Shown here: piece by piece, positions 13,790 to 24,709 of the stretch
Layout: each line of letters opens with the position of its first letter
Numbering within the stretch: the first letter of the stretch is position 1
Origin: Petrosia ficiformis
Taxonomy: Eukaryota; Porifera; Demospongiae; Haplosclerida; Petrosiidae
Reading direction: 5' to 3'
Length of the DNA stretch: 64,000 nt
Assembly: GCA_947044365.1 (NCBI GenBank)
Contig: OX345636.1
Span: forward strand, 20,314,548 to 20,378,547
Made by a program: the position numbers and the translations under genes
Notes under the pieces: model-generated
What the model saw: only the letters and a program-made list of their open reading frames with translations
The model's database searches: none
What the model was told of the DNA's origin: nothing

Positions 13790-14608
13790 AAGAGGAAGTT
13801 AGTATAGGTTGTACAGCAGCACACAAAACATTTATATGATGATTGAAGTCAAGGTCATTAAAAATAAAATGCTGGGAATATGTCCAACTTATTGCTATAT
13901 ATGAAGCTTCAGTATTTGTTAAAAACATATAGTGCCAATCTTCAATATCAGTCAAACAATGCAAGATGGGTGTCATAGACTCCTTTTTTATGTAATAGCA
14001 TCCTTGCAGTAACAATTCACACAGGTGTGAATTCTGTATAATCAGTGAAATGATACGGTACTTGTGGTTTATATTCATATAGAACAAGCGGTCTCTTAAA
14101 ATGCTGGGGATAAAAAATAAACAGGTTATCAAACTAATAACAACACAACACAATTTACACTTACTTTTTGGTTTCGAGTCACAATACTCACAAGAGCCAT
14201 GTCTGAGGCAAAATCTAGTCCAGGTTTGTTCGTTTCACAGACAGGGAATTCGTACTCGACATACATTTCCATATTTAAGACAGATTCCAAAGCACTTGCC
14301 AATTCCATGATGTATATCCCCAGTAACACAAGGCCTGATGCCTCTTTACTTTGGAAGTCTACTGTCCTGTTTAAGTGCTTACTTATCAAATCTTTGTTCA
14401 TTGTGAATTTATTTTCGTTATTGGAGGTTGTGGGTGGTTGCATCTGGTTTTTAAAGACGAATTTCCTTACACTATTAAAATCTAGTAGTTGTTGACCTAA
14501 AACTCGATTTAAAACTTCCATTTCATCTTTTGATGGTAAGTGTGTGCTTGGAGGTAAATTACAAGATAGCAATTTGTCAACTGTCGTTTTGTAATTTTCA
14601 CTATACAC
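13701..14608 (-). CDS. Unidentified protein with (EPEV)n C-terminal tail, last two exons
   Basis: Exons 14608-14165 (148 codons) and 14033-13701 (110 codons plus stop) join in phase 0 across a 131-bp GT-AG intron; the first has a polypyrimidine tract and GCAG acceptor. The first exon encodes a helix-rich segment with LVLLGIYIMELASALESVL and GLDFASDMALVSIVTRNQK. The second has NSHLCELLLQGCYYIKKES and TPILHCLTDIEDWHYMFL, then an acidic EPEV repeat tail. No start codon is placed and upstream exons were not found. I do not recognise the family. The LTD..WHYMFL stretch weakly recalls the conserved strand seen in some restriction-endonuclease-like proteins, but no catalytic set is visible. Both exons looking coherent in one phase, and a decayed paralogue next door, support a real gene. 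Confidence 0.5.
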
Positions 14609-14812
14609 CTGCAAAAAAAAAAGGAATCACATCTTGGCACTGTGTTCACCGAGTTACTAGTTCATGTCTTAAATGTCTTAATGCTGGCATGAATAATGGT
14701 GGATTACTTACACAATATGACTTCAAACATTATTAACTTAAAAAATTAACAAGAGGTCAATTACTACTCTGCCCAAAAAGGCATAAAGATGTCCATGAAT
14801 CTACATGTAGTG

Positions 14813-15487
14813 TAGGGCTGGGCAATACATGATAAAACAGTGACTAATAATTGTAAGGCAAAGCAAATAATACACCCACTCAAACCAAATTTAAGTGAGG
14901 AAACCTGGACTTAGAAGCAGCAGATGTTCATGTCATGAGAATATAGGCCATGTGTAGAGAGCCTTGTTCGCTTTTTTTGCCCAAAAATATGTTATTATAC
15001 TCGCCAATTTAGTTTTAAATTATTCTTATGATGATAACTGTGATTATTAGTACTATCACCCAACTCTAGTGATGATTTATTTTTGGCAATAACCATAAAC
15101 TGAATATTCTAAGAATAATACAAACATTTTCAATAAAAATGAGAGATGTAGATAAGCCACAACCCAAAAATGATGTGAACAAGGTTGGGAGATCAACGTA
15201 CATGTAAGACACAAACTACTTACATATAAGTGATATAACCCTACATAAGTACTTGCACCACTGTGAAGCAAAATACAAAGAGGTGTACTTATGTAGAGGT
15301 ATATGCAAGTGGTTTGTGTCCTACGTTAAACCTCCAAATCTTATTCACATCCTCTTTGGGTACATGTATTATCTTATTGTGATAGCACTAGCGGTATTAT
15401 CGCCCAGCTAAGACTTTTCTATAATTTTCTGTGCCATCCTACATAGAGAGTACTACCGTACTCTTGATTACTGCCTGCCCAACCCTA
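14813..15487. mobile_element. hAT-like non-autonomous element with 8-bp target duplication, 675 bp
   Basis: It begins TAGGGCTGGGCA and ends TGCCCAACCCTA, 12-bp terminal inverted repeats with one mismatch. The flanks ATGTAGTG (14805-14812) and ATGTGGTG (15488-15495) form an 8-bp duplication with one difference, as hAT insertions make. It has no transposase. An internal hairpin occupies 15163-15360. Confidence 0.75.
15163..15360. repeat. Long inverted repeat inside the 14.8-15.5 kb element
   Basis: Arms of about 85-95 bp match in reverse complement: CCCAAAAATGATGTGAACAA on the left against CCCAAAGAGGATGTGAATAA on the right, and CTACATAAGTAC near the turn. The loop is about 30 bp near 15255-15285. 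It may be a second foldback element nested in the first. Confidence 0.7.
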
Positions 15488-16240
15488 ATGTGGTGACATT
15501 TGCATATTGACTTTTGACTACTCTGGGGCGACATGATAAGCAGGAAGTTTAGTGGGAATTGCTAAAATAATGAGCATGTGCTCAGAGGCCATTAAGAGAA
15601 TGATGCTAATACATTTCTTCTATACAAGAGAATTCAAGTAGCTAATTATCAAATGCTGCTTCTGACATACAAAACTCGCAATTAGACACTCCATTCTCTC
15701 ATGGACCCCTGATTTTTCAGAACCCCCCAGGACTAACTGCAAACAGCTAGTCCGGTGTTTATGCATGACCTTTAATGGAGTATTTTGTGCTTACAAGATC
15801 AACTGAACTCATAATTTCTATTATCAAACTCGCATTATCGTTTCCATGTATAGCAGTTAAAATTAATTCTTGTGTCCATTTTCGGAGTTAGAGCAAACAC
15901 ATCAGCATCTCCATGCAAGTTTTGCTTCAAGGACACTCGGTAGGCTGAATAGAGAAGAGTACAATGTGAATATGAAATAGATATACACATGTATGTATGT
16001 ATGTTATGGACAAAATGTCAAACTCACTTTGTGATTCCAGTTGTTGCATCATCAGTTACATATTTTAAATACGATTGTCAACTCACTAGAATAAATGTTG
16101 CAGGATGGAAAAGTAAAACATTCATTAAATAACGCTAACAACATACATTTACGTTTCTTGCTAGATGCAGAGGACATAATTGCTGAAGCAAGATGGACCT
16201 TCTTTTTAATGCAGTAGTATTTCAACCTGAACATGTGGGC
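15488..16240. other. Intergenic stretch, no gene seen
   Basis: No exon-like frame with splice signals or recognisable repeat was found here apart from a short G/C-run remnant (GAACCCCCCAGG near 15720) of the kind seen in old MITEs. Confidence 0.4.

Positions 16241-16315
<75 letters not shown>
16241..16315. repeat. (GA)n microsatellite
   Basis: About 37 AG dinucleotides with one GGG interruption near 16262. It makes a spurious poly-Ser/Leu open frame on the minus strand. Confidence 0.98.
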
Positions 16316-16318
<3 letters not shown>

Positions 16319-16654
16319 TATGATTGATACACCGGCATATGAGAATTAGCAAACAGAAAAGTGAATCCCTGCTGTAACTAACTACTAACTATATCAACAC
16401 ACACAAAGCACCTTATTACAATGCTAAACTGAAAAAGTGAATCCAATATCATCACACACAAGTGACTATTTGTATGATATGGAAACCTTCCTGAAACATT
16501 TTGGAATTTCTTCTCGTAAACTCTGTATTACAATTAATCCTTCCAGGAATAAATGTAATAGTACATCAAACTGTGATTCAAATCGTAATTTTTGTAAGGT
16601 TTGAATGCTCATTTGAGCTATTGACTGGCCTTCAACAGCCGAGATGTAAGTGTG

Positions 16655-17830
16655 CTAAAGTGTTTTAGACAAATTGTCACTGTGACCAAAGATTAATGCT
16701 CCTAGTGAAACGACAAAGAAGTAGCTAAAAGTTTCCATTTGATACTTCACACCAATAATGCATGACTTGATCTCCAGGTCCAGTTTAGTGTCCAAAGATT
16801 CCTCCCAAAGCTCCTGCAATGGTTTCCAGTTATCTATCCAATACACTCTGCAATGAACCAGCTCGCACAGTCCACCTTCTTGGACACAGAACACGAATCC
16901 AGGAGTGTCTGGGGCTAGCTCATTTTTAAGTTTAGCGAAAAGAGTGTCTCGTTTTGGAGAATACTTCAGTAACTTTGTGATTTCATTGATTGTATCAAGT
17001 GCATCTTGCATGACTATAATCTGTTTAACAGTATCACATACTGCAAGCTGCAAGAAATGGCCATAGCAGTGAGTTAAGATGGCACGTGGCTCCTCCTTTA
17101 AAATCATGGTTGCAACACCAGATCTTATACCAACCATGTTACTGGCACCATCATAACACCGCCCGCGACAATTTGTGAAATTTAAATTTAAGTGAAGTAG
17201 AACATCTTTAACGGTTAGGTGTAGTGTATTAGAGCTAATATTATCAACACTATATAGGCCAATCAAATCTTCACTAACCTCAAATGATTCATTTACCCAT
17301 CGAAGACGAAGAACAAATTGCTCACGGTTTGAGAAGTCTGTGACTTCATCTGCCATTATTGTGTAGTGAATGTTGTGATGTATGGAAGAAGATATTTTAC
17401 AGATAATACTGTGAGCCATTAAACGAAGAAGTTCATTTTGGATTTCTCCTGAAATATATTTAACATGTTTTTTCTGTAACCAAGATTTTATGTGGTAATC
17501 TGTTTCAGACTGTAATTTTTGTAGCTGGATAAGTTGCCCTCTATACTTTCATGACCTCTTAATAGTAATCCTTGATGCATTAACTTGCCAATGTCTCCAC
17601 ATTGTTGTGGAAGGATGGATAGGCCAATCGCTTGCTTGTGACAATCACTGTCTTCGTGCTTTTTGAATGCTGTTGTAGCATTCTTCCAGTTAGCCACGTA
17701 TAATAAACGCCTCATCACACTTTGATAAATGCAGTTTATCTGCAGCACACATGCAACTATAACAAAACACTGCATCTATGGACTCATTGTAGTTCAACCA
17801 TGAGAACTTTTTAAACCATTCTGCTGAGAA
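16655..17830 (-). pseudogene. Broken hAT-family transposase (TTF zinc finger plus DUF4371-type core)
   Basis: The N-terminal part (about 17830-17490) reads AEWFKKFSWLNYN and AVFCYSCMCA, then across a frame change WKNATTAFKKHEDSDCHKQA; these are the TTF-type zinc finger hallmarks, including the C..C pair and the H..D..CH end. A second frame (17419-16655, about 254 residues) carries IMADEVTDFSNREQFVLRLR, CRGRCYDGASNMVG and HCYGHFLQLAVCDTVKQ, the DUF4371/RNase H-like core with catalytic-region Asp residues of hAT transposases such as the ZMYM1-like group. Frameshifts between blocks and the absence of the C-terminal dimerisation domain show it is dead. Related transposases could have mobilised the hAT-type MITEs in this window, but no matching ends were found around this copy. 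Confidence 0.8.
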
Positions 17831-18819
17831 TGATTGAGATCATGGACCTTTCCGAAAGTTCCATTTGAGAAAAGTGAAGCTACCTGGAGGTTGGTTCTTT
17901 TCAACAGCAAAGACTGTTGAAGAATGGCTAGATTGATTGTGTATGCCTAGTTCACTAGAACTGGACTGGATTGCAACCTCCTCTGTATTGGTCAAGGTTG
18001 TACTAGGGGGAGGGGTAGATGAAACTCCAATCGGTTTCTAGTCTTGCTGTATCTTTTGGAAACCACACCCACCCAGGGGTATAATTATTGGGCCTAAATG
18101 TTTTCACTGATGGGGCGGTGGGTGGGAAACAATGGCGGGGTAACTGTAGTTGCTCTCCGAGAAAGATCAGAGTTTGATAGTGCCTAGAAAGGTAGATTTT
18201 ATGGTTTCACTGAAAAGCTACAGAATTCAGCTTTCTTCAGCCTCTTGTAACTATAAAAGTAAAATGAATTTGCAGAAAACGGCTCTATTTGTTTTCTCAA
18301 AATGCATTGTACTTATGCACGCCATGATTGGTGGGCGTGGCTTTCTTGGTTTTGTACTTATTACGATTACAAAAATGGACATTTTTCCAACACTCCCACT
18401 CTTACAGACAAATATAAAGCTGATCAGAAGATATGAAGGTTGCTATTACACCAGGTTAGAGTCATATTATATAATATTCTATTTTGAAACTGATTGGAGT
18501 CGCATCCGCCCACTCCCTAGTACCACCTTAACAGTTAAACTTAGCAGTATCATTAATTAAGAAAGTTAACATATTAACAGGAGTGCAATTGGTTTCATTA
18601 TCAGTTTCTGTAATTATAAATAAACTGTCATACAATAACTATATATATATATAACACTATTAAATTGACCTTTCAACTTCTTAAATCCAAAATCAATAAG
18701 AGATGCAGTTTTCCTTTTGGACATCTCAGAGTGTTATAGTATTTACACACACATGTTGAGGAATGTTAGTCACACCCATCAATTACTATTTATATTATAA
18801 TTATAACTGGAGGCGTGGT
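17831..18819. other. Intergenic stretch, no supported gene
   Basis: A 136-codon plus-strand frame at 18150-18560 lacks recognisable motifs and splice context, so it is not called. G/C-run remnants occur near 18005 and 18110, and a short TA run lies at about 18640. Confidence 0.4.
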
Positions 18820-19440
18820 CTGACTTTTGCGTTTACGTTTACGTAGGGTCAGGACCGCAGCGTATACTGAACTTGTGCCAACTGCAGAAACTCTGGAAGT
18901 GACGTCATAATATGTAAGATTTTGCCAAGCCATTAGGTTATACTTTAAAAGAAGAGCAAAGAAGGTATTATGTAGCTTTGTTGGCGGTGAGGAAGTCTTT
19001 GCTGTTCTGCCCACTGGTTATAGCAAATCTTTGTGTTACCAGTGCTTGCCATCTATCTTTGATAGTCTCAGAACTGATGGATTGCAGTCTGTCGTTTTGT
19101 TATCAGCCCTCTGGTAGCAGAAAGCATCCTTCTTGGGGTAATCGTGGTAGTCATATGCATATTGTTTTATTAGCAGCTGATTTATATTGACATCAACATT
19201 CAATTCCTCATAACGCTCCACTACTAACCTTTTCCAAACTTGTAAAGTCTTGGAATAAGAAGGTTTGAGTACATTACATCTTTTGCTGTCTGTAAGATAA
19301 TATCTTTTCTATAACCAAAATATAAGATGCCATGCGCTCCACCTGTATGGCAAGCTGAGCCCCACCCAAAGCCATATAAGTGTGGCACAAGTTCAGTATA
19401 CGCTGCGTAAATGCAAGGGTCAGGCCACACCTGACTATGC
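18820..19440. repeat. Inverted-repeat element (about 620 bp)
   Basis: GCAGCGTATACTGAACTTGT followed by GCCA occurs near 18857 and exactly in reverse complement near 19383-19406. Diverged outer parts share a GTGGTCTGAC-like end. The interior shows minus-strand frames of 60-74 codons but no family I can name. It is probably a non-autonomous DNA element or two inverted copies of a repeat. Confidence 0.5.
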
Positions 19441-20165
19441 CCTACCTGCCCTACTAGCGCAGACGCCTATGTGACCTTAGGTAAGCCAGATTTACAACAT
19501 ATACAGAACTCGCATTTTTTTTTTGTCTCACCATATTCACAATTTAAAATTTTTTTTTGTAATCTTGTCACTCATAAGCCAATGGTGGATGGGCAGAATA
19601 TCTGTGAGTGACTAATAAATTCAATTCAATTCAATAAATTCCTCTGCCACAGCTTGTGTTTACGCTTGTTACCAGACCCTCTGTCTTCTATCGTGAGGGG
19701 ATGGCTGCGCCAGACTAGAGACGGGGATATAGAATTAATCCTACAGACAAAATATTTTTTCGACATTCAGAGCATGATTCAGTGCGCGGGGAGGGGAAGA
19801 GACGAACAAACATGAAACATACACAACATTGTCAGAACTCACAATCACGACTGGGGTAGTCCAAACGAAGCGAAGTGCGACGATACCAATAATCCTTAAA
19901 AAAAAAAAACATAAAACAGTCGCACAAACACATTTGTGGGTAAGTACTTAGAGTAGTAGTAGTAGTAGTAAAGCACGTTGGTAACAAACACATAAAATAG
20001 CTGTACATACAAACTTACGCAAGATAAAGAGATTAGAGACAGAGACTCGAACTATCTTTATCCAGACACTCTGAGGCAGTGTTTCCAGATAAGTTCATTT
20101 AATGTACCCCCACATGGATGGCAACAACGCACATAGAACAACAAGAATCATCTGTTGTTTAATCT
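19441..20165. other. Intergenic stretch, repeat remnants
   Basis: A GAGGGGATGGCTGCGCCAGA block near 19695 resembles TAGCCATCCCCTC near 5985 in reverse orientation and may be the end of a DNA element. An (AGT)n microsatellite lies at about 19950. No gene was seen. Confidence 0.4.
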
Positions 20166-20399
20166 TCATCCATCTATCCTCGTCCTTCGCATCTTGGTCC
20201 TGGGTCCCTCCCCGGTACATGCAGAATCTTCTTCGTCTTGAGATCGATGACATGCACAATCTTCTCTGCTTATGATAGGGAGCTCAAATTCCTGCACGTA
20301 CAGCATGTCTACGTCTGGGAGCATTAATGCATGCGCTCGTCCTCGCCAGGGAGGTGTGTCCAGGTCGAGGATGCGCGTAGTTTTAGCATGGATGCCATT
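20166..20399 (-). other. GC-richer open frame of 77 codons, unidentified
   Basis: On the minus strand this stretch stays open for 77 codons before a TGA at 20168-20166. It includes TTRILDLDTPPWRGRAHALM and VDMLYVQEFELPIISRED. Its base composition is clearly richer in GC than the flanking DNA, like coding exons. There is no obvious start codon context, splice site or known motif, so it may be a gene fragment or part of an old transposon. It ends about 60 bp before the left LTR. Confidence 0.25.
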
Positions 20400-20457
20400 T
20401 CAATGTTGAAAACCATGGACACACAAAAATTATTAATAATGATTATATACATGTGTA

Positions 20458-20586
20458 TGTAACACAGTTGTATTGGGCATTTATGTATAATTATATAATG
20501 ATTTCATATAATTAATTGAGGGAGGGGACTCCCGGAGGAACACATGTTTAGTTTGATAAATAAAGTTCAGAGCTAACAACGTTACA
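20458..20586 (+). repeat. 5' LTR (129 bp)
   Basis: Starts TGTAACACAG and ends AACGTTACA. It contains a TATAATTATATA stretch, GGGAGGGGACTCCCGGAGGA and AATAAAG (possible polyadenylation signal). It matches the 3' LTR except for about 3-4 substitutions, a 4-5-base indel near position 17 and a 1-base indel. Confidence 0.93.
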
Positions 20587-20587
20587 G

Positions 20588-20605
20588 TGGAGATCCCACC
20601 GAGAT
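20588..20605 (+). other. Candidate primer binding site
   Basis: One base after the 5' LTR the sequence reads TGGAGATCCCACCGAGAT. It begins with TGG, the complement of a tRNA CCA end, and is the expected length. The primer tRNA is not identified. Confidence 0.55.
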
Positions 20606-20698
20606 CCTGAACAATCGTGATTTTGAGGTCCCACTAAACTACAAGAGAAGGATAAGGTGTTGCTGTGAACTGTATTTAGCCGATTGAAAAGTCTAGAG

Positions 20699-22364
20699 AT
20701 GGACAGAGAGCGTGAAATGCCAAGCCTAGAGATTGACAGGGAGTGTGACAGAACACGCGTTGTATCTGAAATGCCGCGTGGCAAGAGAGTACCTCTAAAT
20801 TAAAGAAGACTGACTGCAGTTCACTTGAGGCAATTAGCTGAAGCTCTGGAACTGCCAGCTGTTGGTTCAACTGACGAAATTCGACAGGTAATAGAAGGAA
20901 AGCTACAATCGTCCCGATACGAAGTAGCGAATGTACAGGTTATAGTGGAGGAATCTTCATTAATTCACACCAAGATCTCCTTGGAGGGAGAAGATGGGCG
21001 AATTCTGGAGACTAACTCACTAACTAGAGCCAGTAAGGATCTGAACATCGAACTCGAGGAGCTAGGAGAAGCTCTGGAACAGGAGCAAGCACTTAATAAT
21101 TAATATCGAACTGACTGTTAAATTGAGTGAATACGAGTCTAGAACTCCCTCATCGAGGGAAGAGATGAGTAAATTGAAAGCTGATCTGAAAGGTGAAAGA
21201 GAGAAATCAAAGAGAATGTGGCAGATGAATTGTGAACAAGTGAAGATGCACGATGAACTGATGATGGAAAAGGAAAGTGAGATAGAGAGATTGAGAGAAC
21301 AGCTTAGGTTACTAAGACGACACTCACCCAGAGAAGACTCACCGAGGAGTCATCATCAATCGTCAAGAGAGCACTCACCGTTGTCTGGAGAACATGATTC
21401 CCCTTCGACTGAGCGAGAACCAGTGACAAGCACTCGAATTGTACGGCAAGGTAAAGCACCACCCATTAATCCATTCACTGGTGAAAATCTAGAAGTCACT
21501 CTCAATGATTGGCTAATGTCACTACAACGAGCGTCCACTTGGAATGGATGGACCGAAGAAGAGTTACTGATACAACTCGCTGGACACTTGAGAGGCCAAG
21601 CTCTTCAGGAGTGGAACCTCCTTGCCAAAAGTGAGAAGAGCAACTACAAGGATGCTACTCAAGCATTCAACAGTCGTTTAGAGCACGGTAGTAAGGCGTT
21701 AGCAGCACAGGACTTCCGACACCTTTCGCAGAAGGAACATGAGTCCGTTTCAGACTTCATTTCTCGTCTCGAGAAGACATTCCAGTTAGCATATGGTCAT
21801 GATAGCATGACCATAGAGACAAGACATACCCTTCTTCACAGCCAACTTCAAGAAGGTCTCAGACAGGAAATTATGAGTGGTCCAGCAGTATCGGGTGCAG
21901 AGGCCTACCAAGCCCTTTGCTTAGCAGCAAAGAATGAAGAGAGGAGGCTGCTAGAGTTACGTAAGAGAAGACTCTACCACAGATCAACGATGCCACCACA
22001 ACTTTCCGCTCGGAAGGATGGTGATACCATACTTAAACGGTCAGAACAGAGATCAAAGTCTGCTAGCAACTTGAAGTGTTATTACTGCCAGAAAGCTGGG
22101 CATTATGCACGTGATTGCAGATCAAAGAAGGAAGATGAGAGTAAAGGCCTCGTAAGGAAAAAGTGGAACGCTAAACAAGTCCAATCAAGTAGTTTGAAAC
22201 TGTTGATGGACAGAAATATTACTGATTCATCAATATCGAGAAAGCTGATAGAGAACACCATTATCGATCCATTGTCTGTATTGTATTCATCAGACTCAGA
22301 TGTAAGTGTTGTGCGTGTCAACGATAGAGGTAGCAAACCACAGTTTGAAGAAGAGAGATTTTAA
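20699..22364 (+). pseudogene. gag of the Ty3/gypsy element, broken
   Basis: An ATG at 20699 opens a frame closed by TAA at 20801-20803. The same frame continues to 21103 with a coiled, acidic segment (LRQLAEALELPAVGST). A shift near 21085 moves to the frame ending at 22364. That frame has a coiled-coil (about 21165-21330), a retroviral-type gag core (ENLEVTLNDWLMSLQRAS, LAGHLRGQALQEW) and one zinc knuckle CYYCQKAGHYARDC (C-x2-C-x4-H-x4-C, about 22077-22118). Gag packages element RNA. The premature stop and frameshift mean no full product. Confidence 0.85.
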
Positions 22365-23247
22365 AATAGCTGATAAGGTCCCTCGAACATATGACCAACA
22401 GACATTCACTTTACATGGAAAGATGGACTTAGATATAAGCTTCGGGGACAAGACCATTAGTACAGCTGTGTATATTAAAATGGATGCAAATGACCAACTT
22501 CTGCTCTCTGAAGGAGTTTGTAATCAGTTAGGTATTGTCACTTATCACCATGATGTACACCCAGGTAATATGCAACCGATGACTCCCCATGCAACAAATA
22601 ACACGGAAGCTATTGTTCCCATGGTTAGCGTAAACCTCCTACAGTCCGTGAAGTTACCCCCGCAGAGTAGTACTGTAGTTCAAGTGAAAGTAACAGAAAC
22701 TCTTGGGAATACCACCTTATTACTAGAAGAATCTAATAAAGTTCGAGATGAATTTGGTATTCGAATAGAAGATGCTCTATTGCAGCCCACAGAAGATGGT
22801 GTTGCTCACATAGCAATATCAAATTGGTCAGGATTCACTCAGACAGTAGAAGGAGGAGCCAACTTGGGAAACGCTATTGGAGTTACTGTTGTTACACCAG
22901 AAGAAGACCTGATAAATGGGATTGACAAAGTTCTAGTAAAGCCACCAGAAGATGTAGAAGTGCAGATCAACAGGGTCAGTGACAGTGTTATAGAAAAGTC
23001 TCGTAAGACTAAACTCATCACAAAGATCAATGCCCCTGACCTTTCAGGGGAGGACAGGAAGACACTCTACAGTTTCCTGTTGGAGCACCATCAAGCTTTT
23101 AGTCTAGATCCAGGAGAGAGAGGTGAAACGAATCTTGTACAAATGGAAATTGATACTGGCAACTCCTCTCCCAAGAAACAAGCACTCCGAAGGATGCCCG
23201 TCAAGAGATTGCAAGACAGATTGAAAAAATGCAACGGAATGGTGTAA
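22306..23247 (+). pseudogene. Protease-region remnant and pol linker, active-site segment missing
   Basis: This frame begins inside the end of the gag frame and carries the segment that follows the retropepsin core in these elements (MDLDISFGDKTIST, DQLLLSEGVCNQLGI). No D-T/S-G catalytic triad is found between the zinc knuckle and this segment in any frame. The junction also changes frame, which fits a deletion. The rest is the linker leading to RT. A further frameshift near 23195 separates it from the RT frame. It cannot encode an active protease. Confidence 0.75.
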
Positions 23248-24709
23248 TTCAGCCATCCCAATCTCCTTGGTCAAGCCCAGTTGTGTTAGTCAAGAAGAAA
23301 GACGGCTCCCAACGTTTTTGTGTTGATTACAGAGAATTGAATTCGGTGACGAAAGTTGATATGTTTCCACTACCTCGCATAGACAATCTGTTAGATCAGC
23401 TTGGTGAATCAAAGTACTTCTCGACATTGGACTTAGCGTCCGGATTTTGGCAAATCCCAGTGCACCCCAACTCAAGGGAAAAAACAGCATTTGTTACTCC
23501 AAACGGGTTATTTGAATTCAGGGTAATGTCATTTGGCTTGTGTAACTCACCTGCTGTTTTCCAACGTCTAATGCAGCGAGTGCTGATGGGATTGAATTCA
23601 CCTGAAGCCCCTGGATTTGTTTCAGTATACATTGACGATGTTTTAGTCTTTTCTAAGGTATAATGTCCTAATTTGCCTTCAAAATCTCATGAATATAATT
23701 ATGTGGTTCATTTAGGGTGGGTTTAGGGTAGGTCTAGGGGTTCCTTGTGGTTAGGGTTCAATCAATATCAAAGTAATCTAACTCTTTGAAGGCAAATCTG
23801 GACATCACTGTTTCTAAGACACTCCAAGACCACCTGTCTCACTTAAAGTTAGTCATCCAACGTTTGCAGGAAGTAGGGTTGAAACTGAAACCTGAAAAAT
23901 GTAAGTATGCTTGTAAACAAGTAGTGTATCTTGGTCATGTCATTTCCTCATCTGACCTTAAGCCAAACCGCCAGTTAAAAGCAGCTGTGTGCAATTTTCC
24001 AACTCCTCAGAATGTTAAGGAAGTACGTAGATTCCTAGGACTCACATCCTATTGCCGGAAGTTCATCTCTGGTTTTGCCAGAGTGGCTGAACCCCTTCAT
24101 CGTCTCACTAGGAAAGATGTTGAATTTTTGTGGAGTACTGACTGCCAAGTTTCATTTGATACTCTGAAAAAGAAACTCGTTGAAGCCCCTTTGTTAGCTT
24201 ACCCAAGTTTTGACAGAGACTTTGTTCTAGAGACTGATGCATCAATCCATGGCCTGGGTGCCATTCTATCACAAGTACAGGATGATCATAAATCACATCC
24301 AATTGCATATGCTAGTAGAGCACTCTCCACAGCAGAAAAGAACTATGGGATTACTGAGCTAGAGACTCTAGCTGTAGTGTGGGCAATGTCACATTATCAC
24401 TACTACTTGTATGGTCATTGTGTCTAAGTATACACTGATCACTCCGCCGTGAAAGCCCTCCTGGAGACACCCAACCCCACTGGTAAACATGCCAGGTGGT
24501 GGACGAAAGTCTTTGCTCAAGGTGTTAGGAGAGTACACATAGTCTACAGAGCTGGCAAGGAGAACGTAAATGCCGATGCCTTGTCCAGGAGTCCACATGC
24601 TCCAGCGCCTCTAGTTGGAGATGTTGAGGAAGAAGTTCAAGTAGCTGTTATCGATGTTAGTCAAGTCCCAGCGAGTGGAGACACATGTCAAACGGATATA
24701 TCTTTTCCT
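23229..24709 (+). pseudogene. Reverse transcriptase and RNase H, interrupted by a MITE and a stop
   Basis: RT motifs in order: SSPVVLVKKKDGSQRFCVDY, FSTLDLASGFWQIP (catalytic Asp), FGLCNSPAVFQRLMQ and VYIDDVLVFS (catalytic YIDD). Immediately after this, 23658-23810 is a MITE. RT thumb resumes with HLSHLKLVIQRLQEVGLKLK and VRRFLGLTSYCRKFI. RNase H follows with FVLETDASIHGLGAILSQ (first Asp), ITELETLAVVWA (Glu) and YTDHSAVKALL (second Asp). A TAA at 24425-24427 sits just before the last. These enzymes copy the element RNA to DNA. Insertion length (153 plus 8) exactly accounts for the frame change across the MITE. Confidence 0.92.
23658..23810. mobile_element. 153-bp hAT-type MITE inserted in pol
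   Basis: Direct repeats TTTCTAAG at 23650-23657 and 23811-23818 form an exact 8-bp target duplication. The ends are inverted: ATGTCCTAATTTGCCTTCAA on the left against ATGTCCAGATTTGCCTTCAA from the right, and the right end is CAGTG outward, as in hAT elements. The interior is GGGTTTAGGG-like with no frame. It is younger than the retrotransposon it interrupts. Confidence 0.88.

Noticed and set aside
13523..13807. Plus-strand LQVL-repeat open frame
   Set aside because: It is the antisense reading of the 12-bp minisatellite; the minus strand continues into a coherent upstream exon, so that strand is preferred.
16052..16318. Minus-strand open frame with a long Ser-Leu run
   Set aside because: The run is the (GA)n microsatellite read as protein; the rest has no motif or splice context.
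18150..18560. 136-codon plus-strand frame
   Set aside because: No recognisable domain, no supporting exons, and composition like the neighbouring non-coding DNA.
23658..23810. Interruption of pol as a spliceable intron
   Set aside because: It is flanked by an 8-bp direct repeat and has inverted ends, so it is an inserted MITE. GTATAA at its start resembles a donor but there is no AG acceptor at its end.
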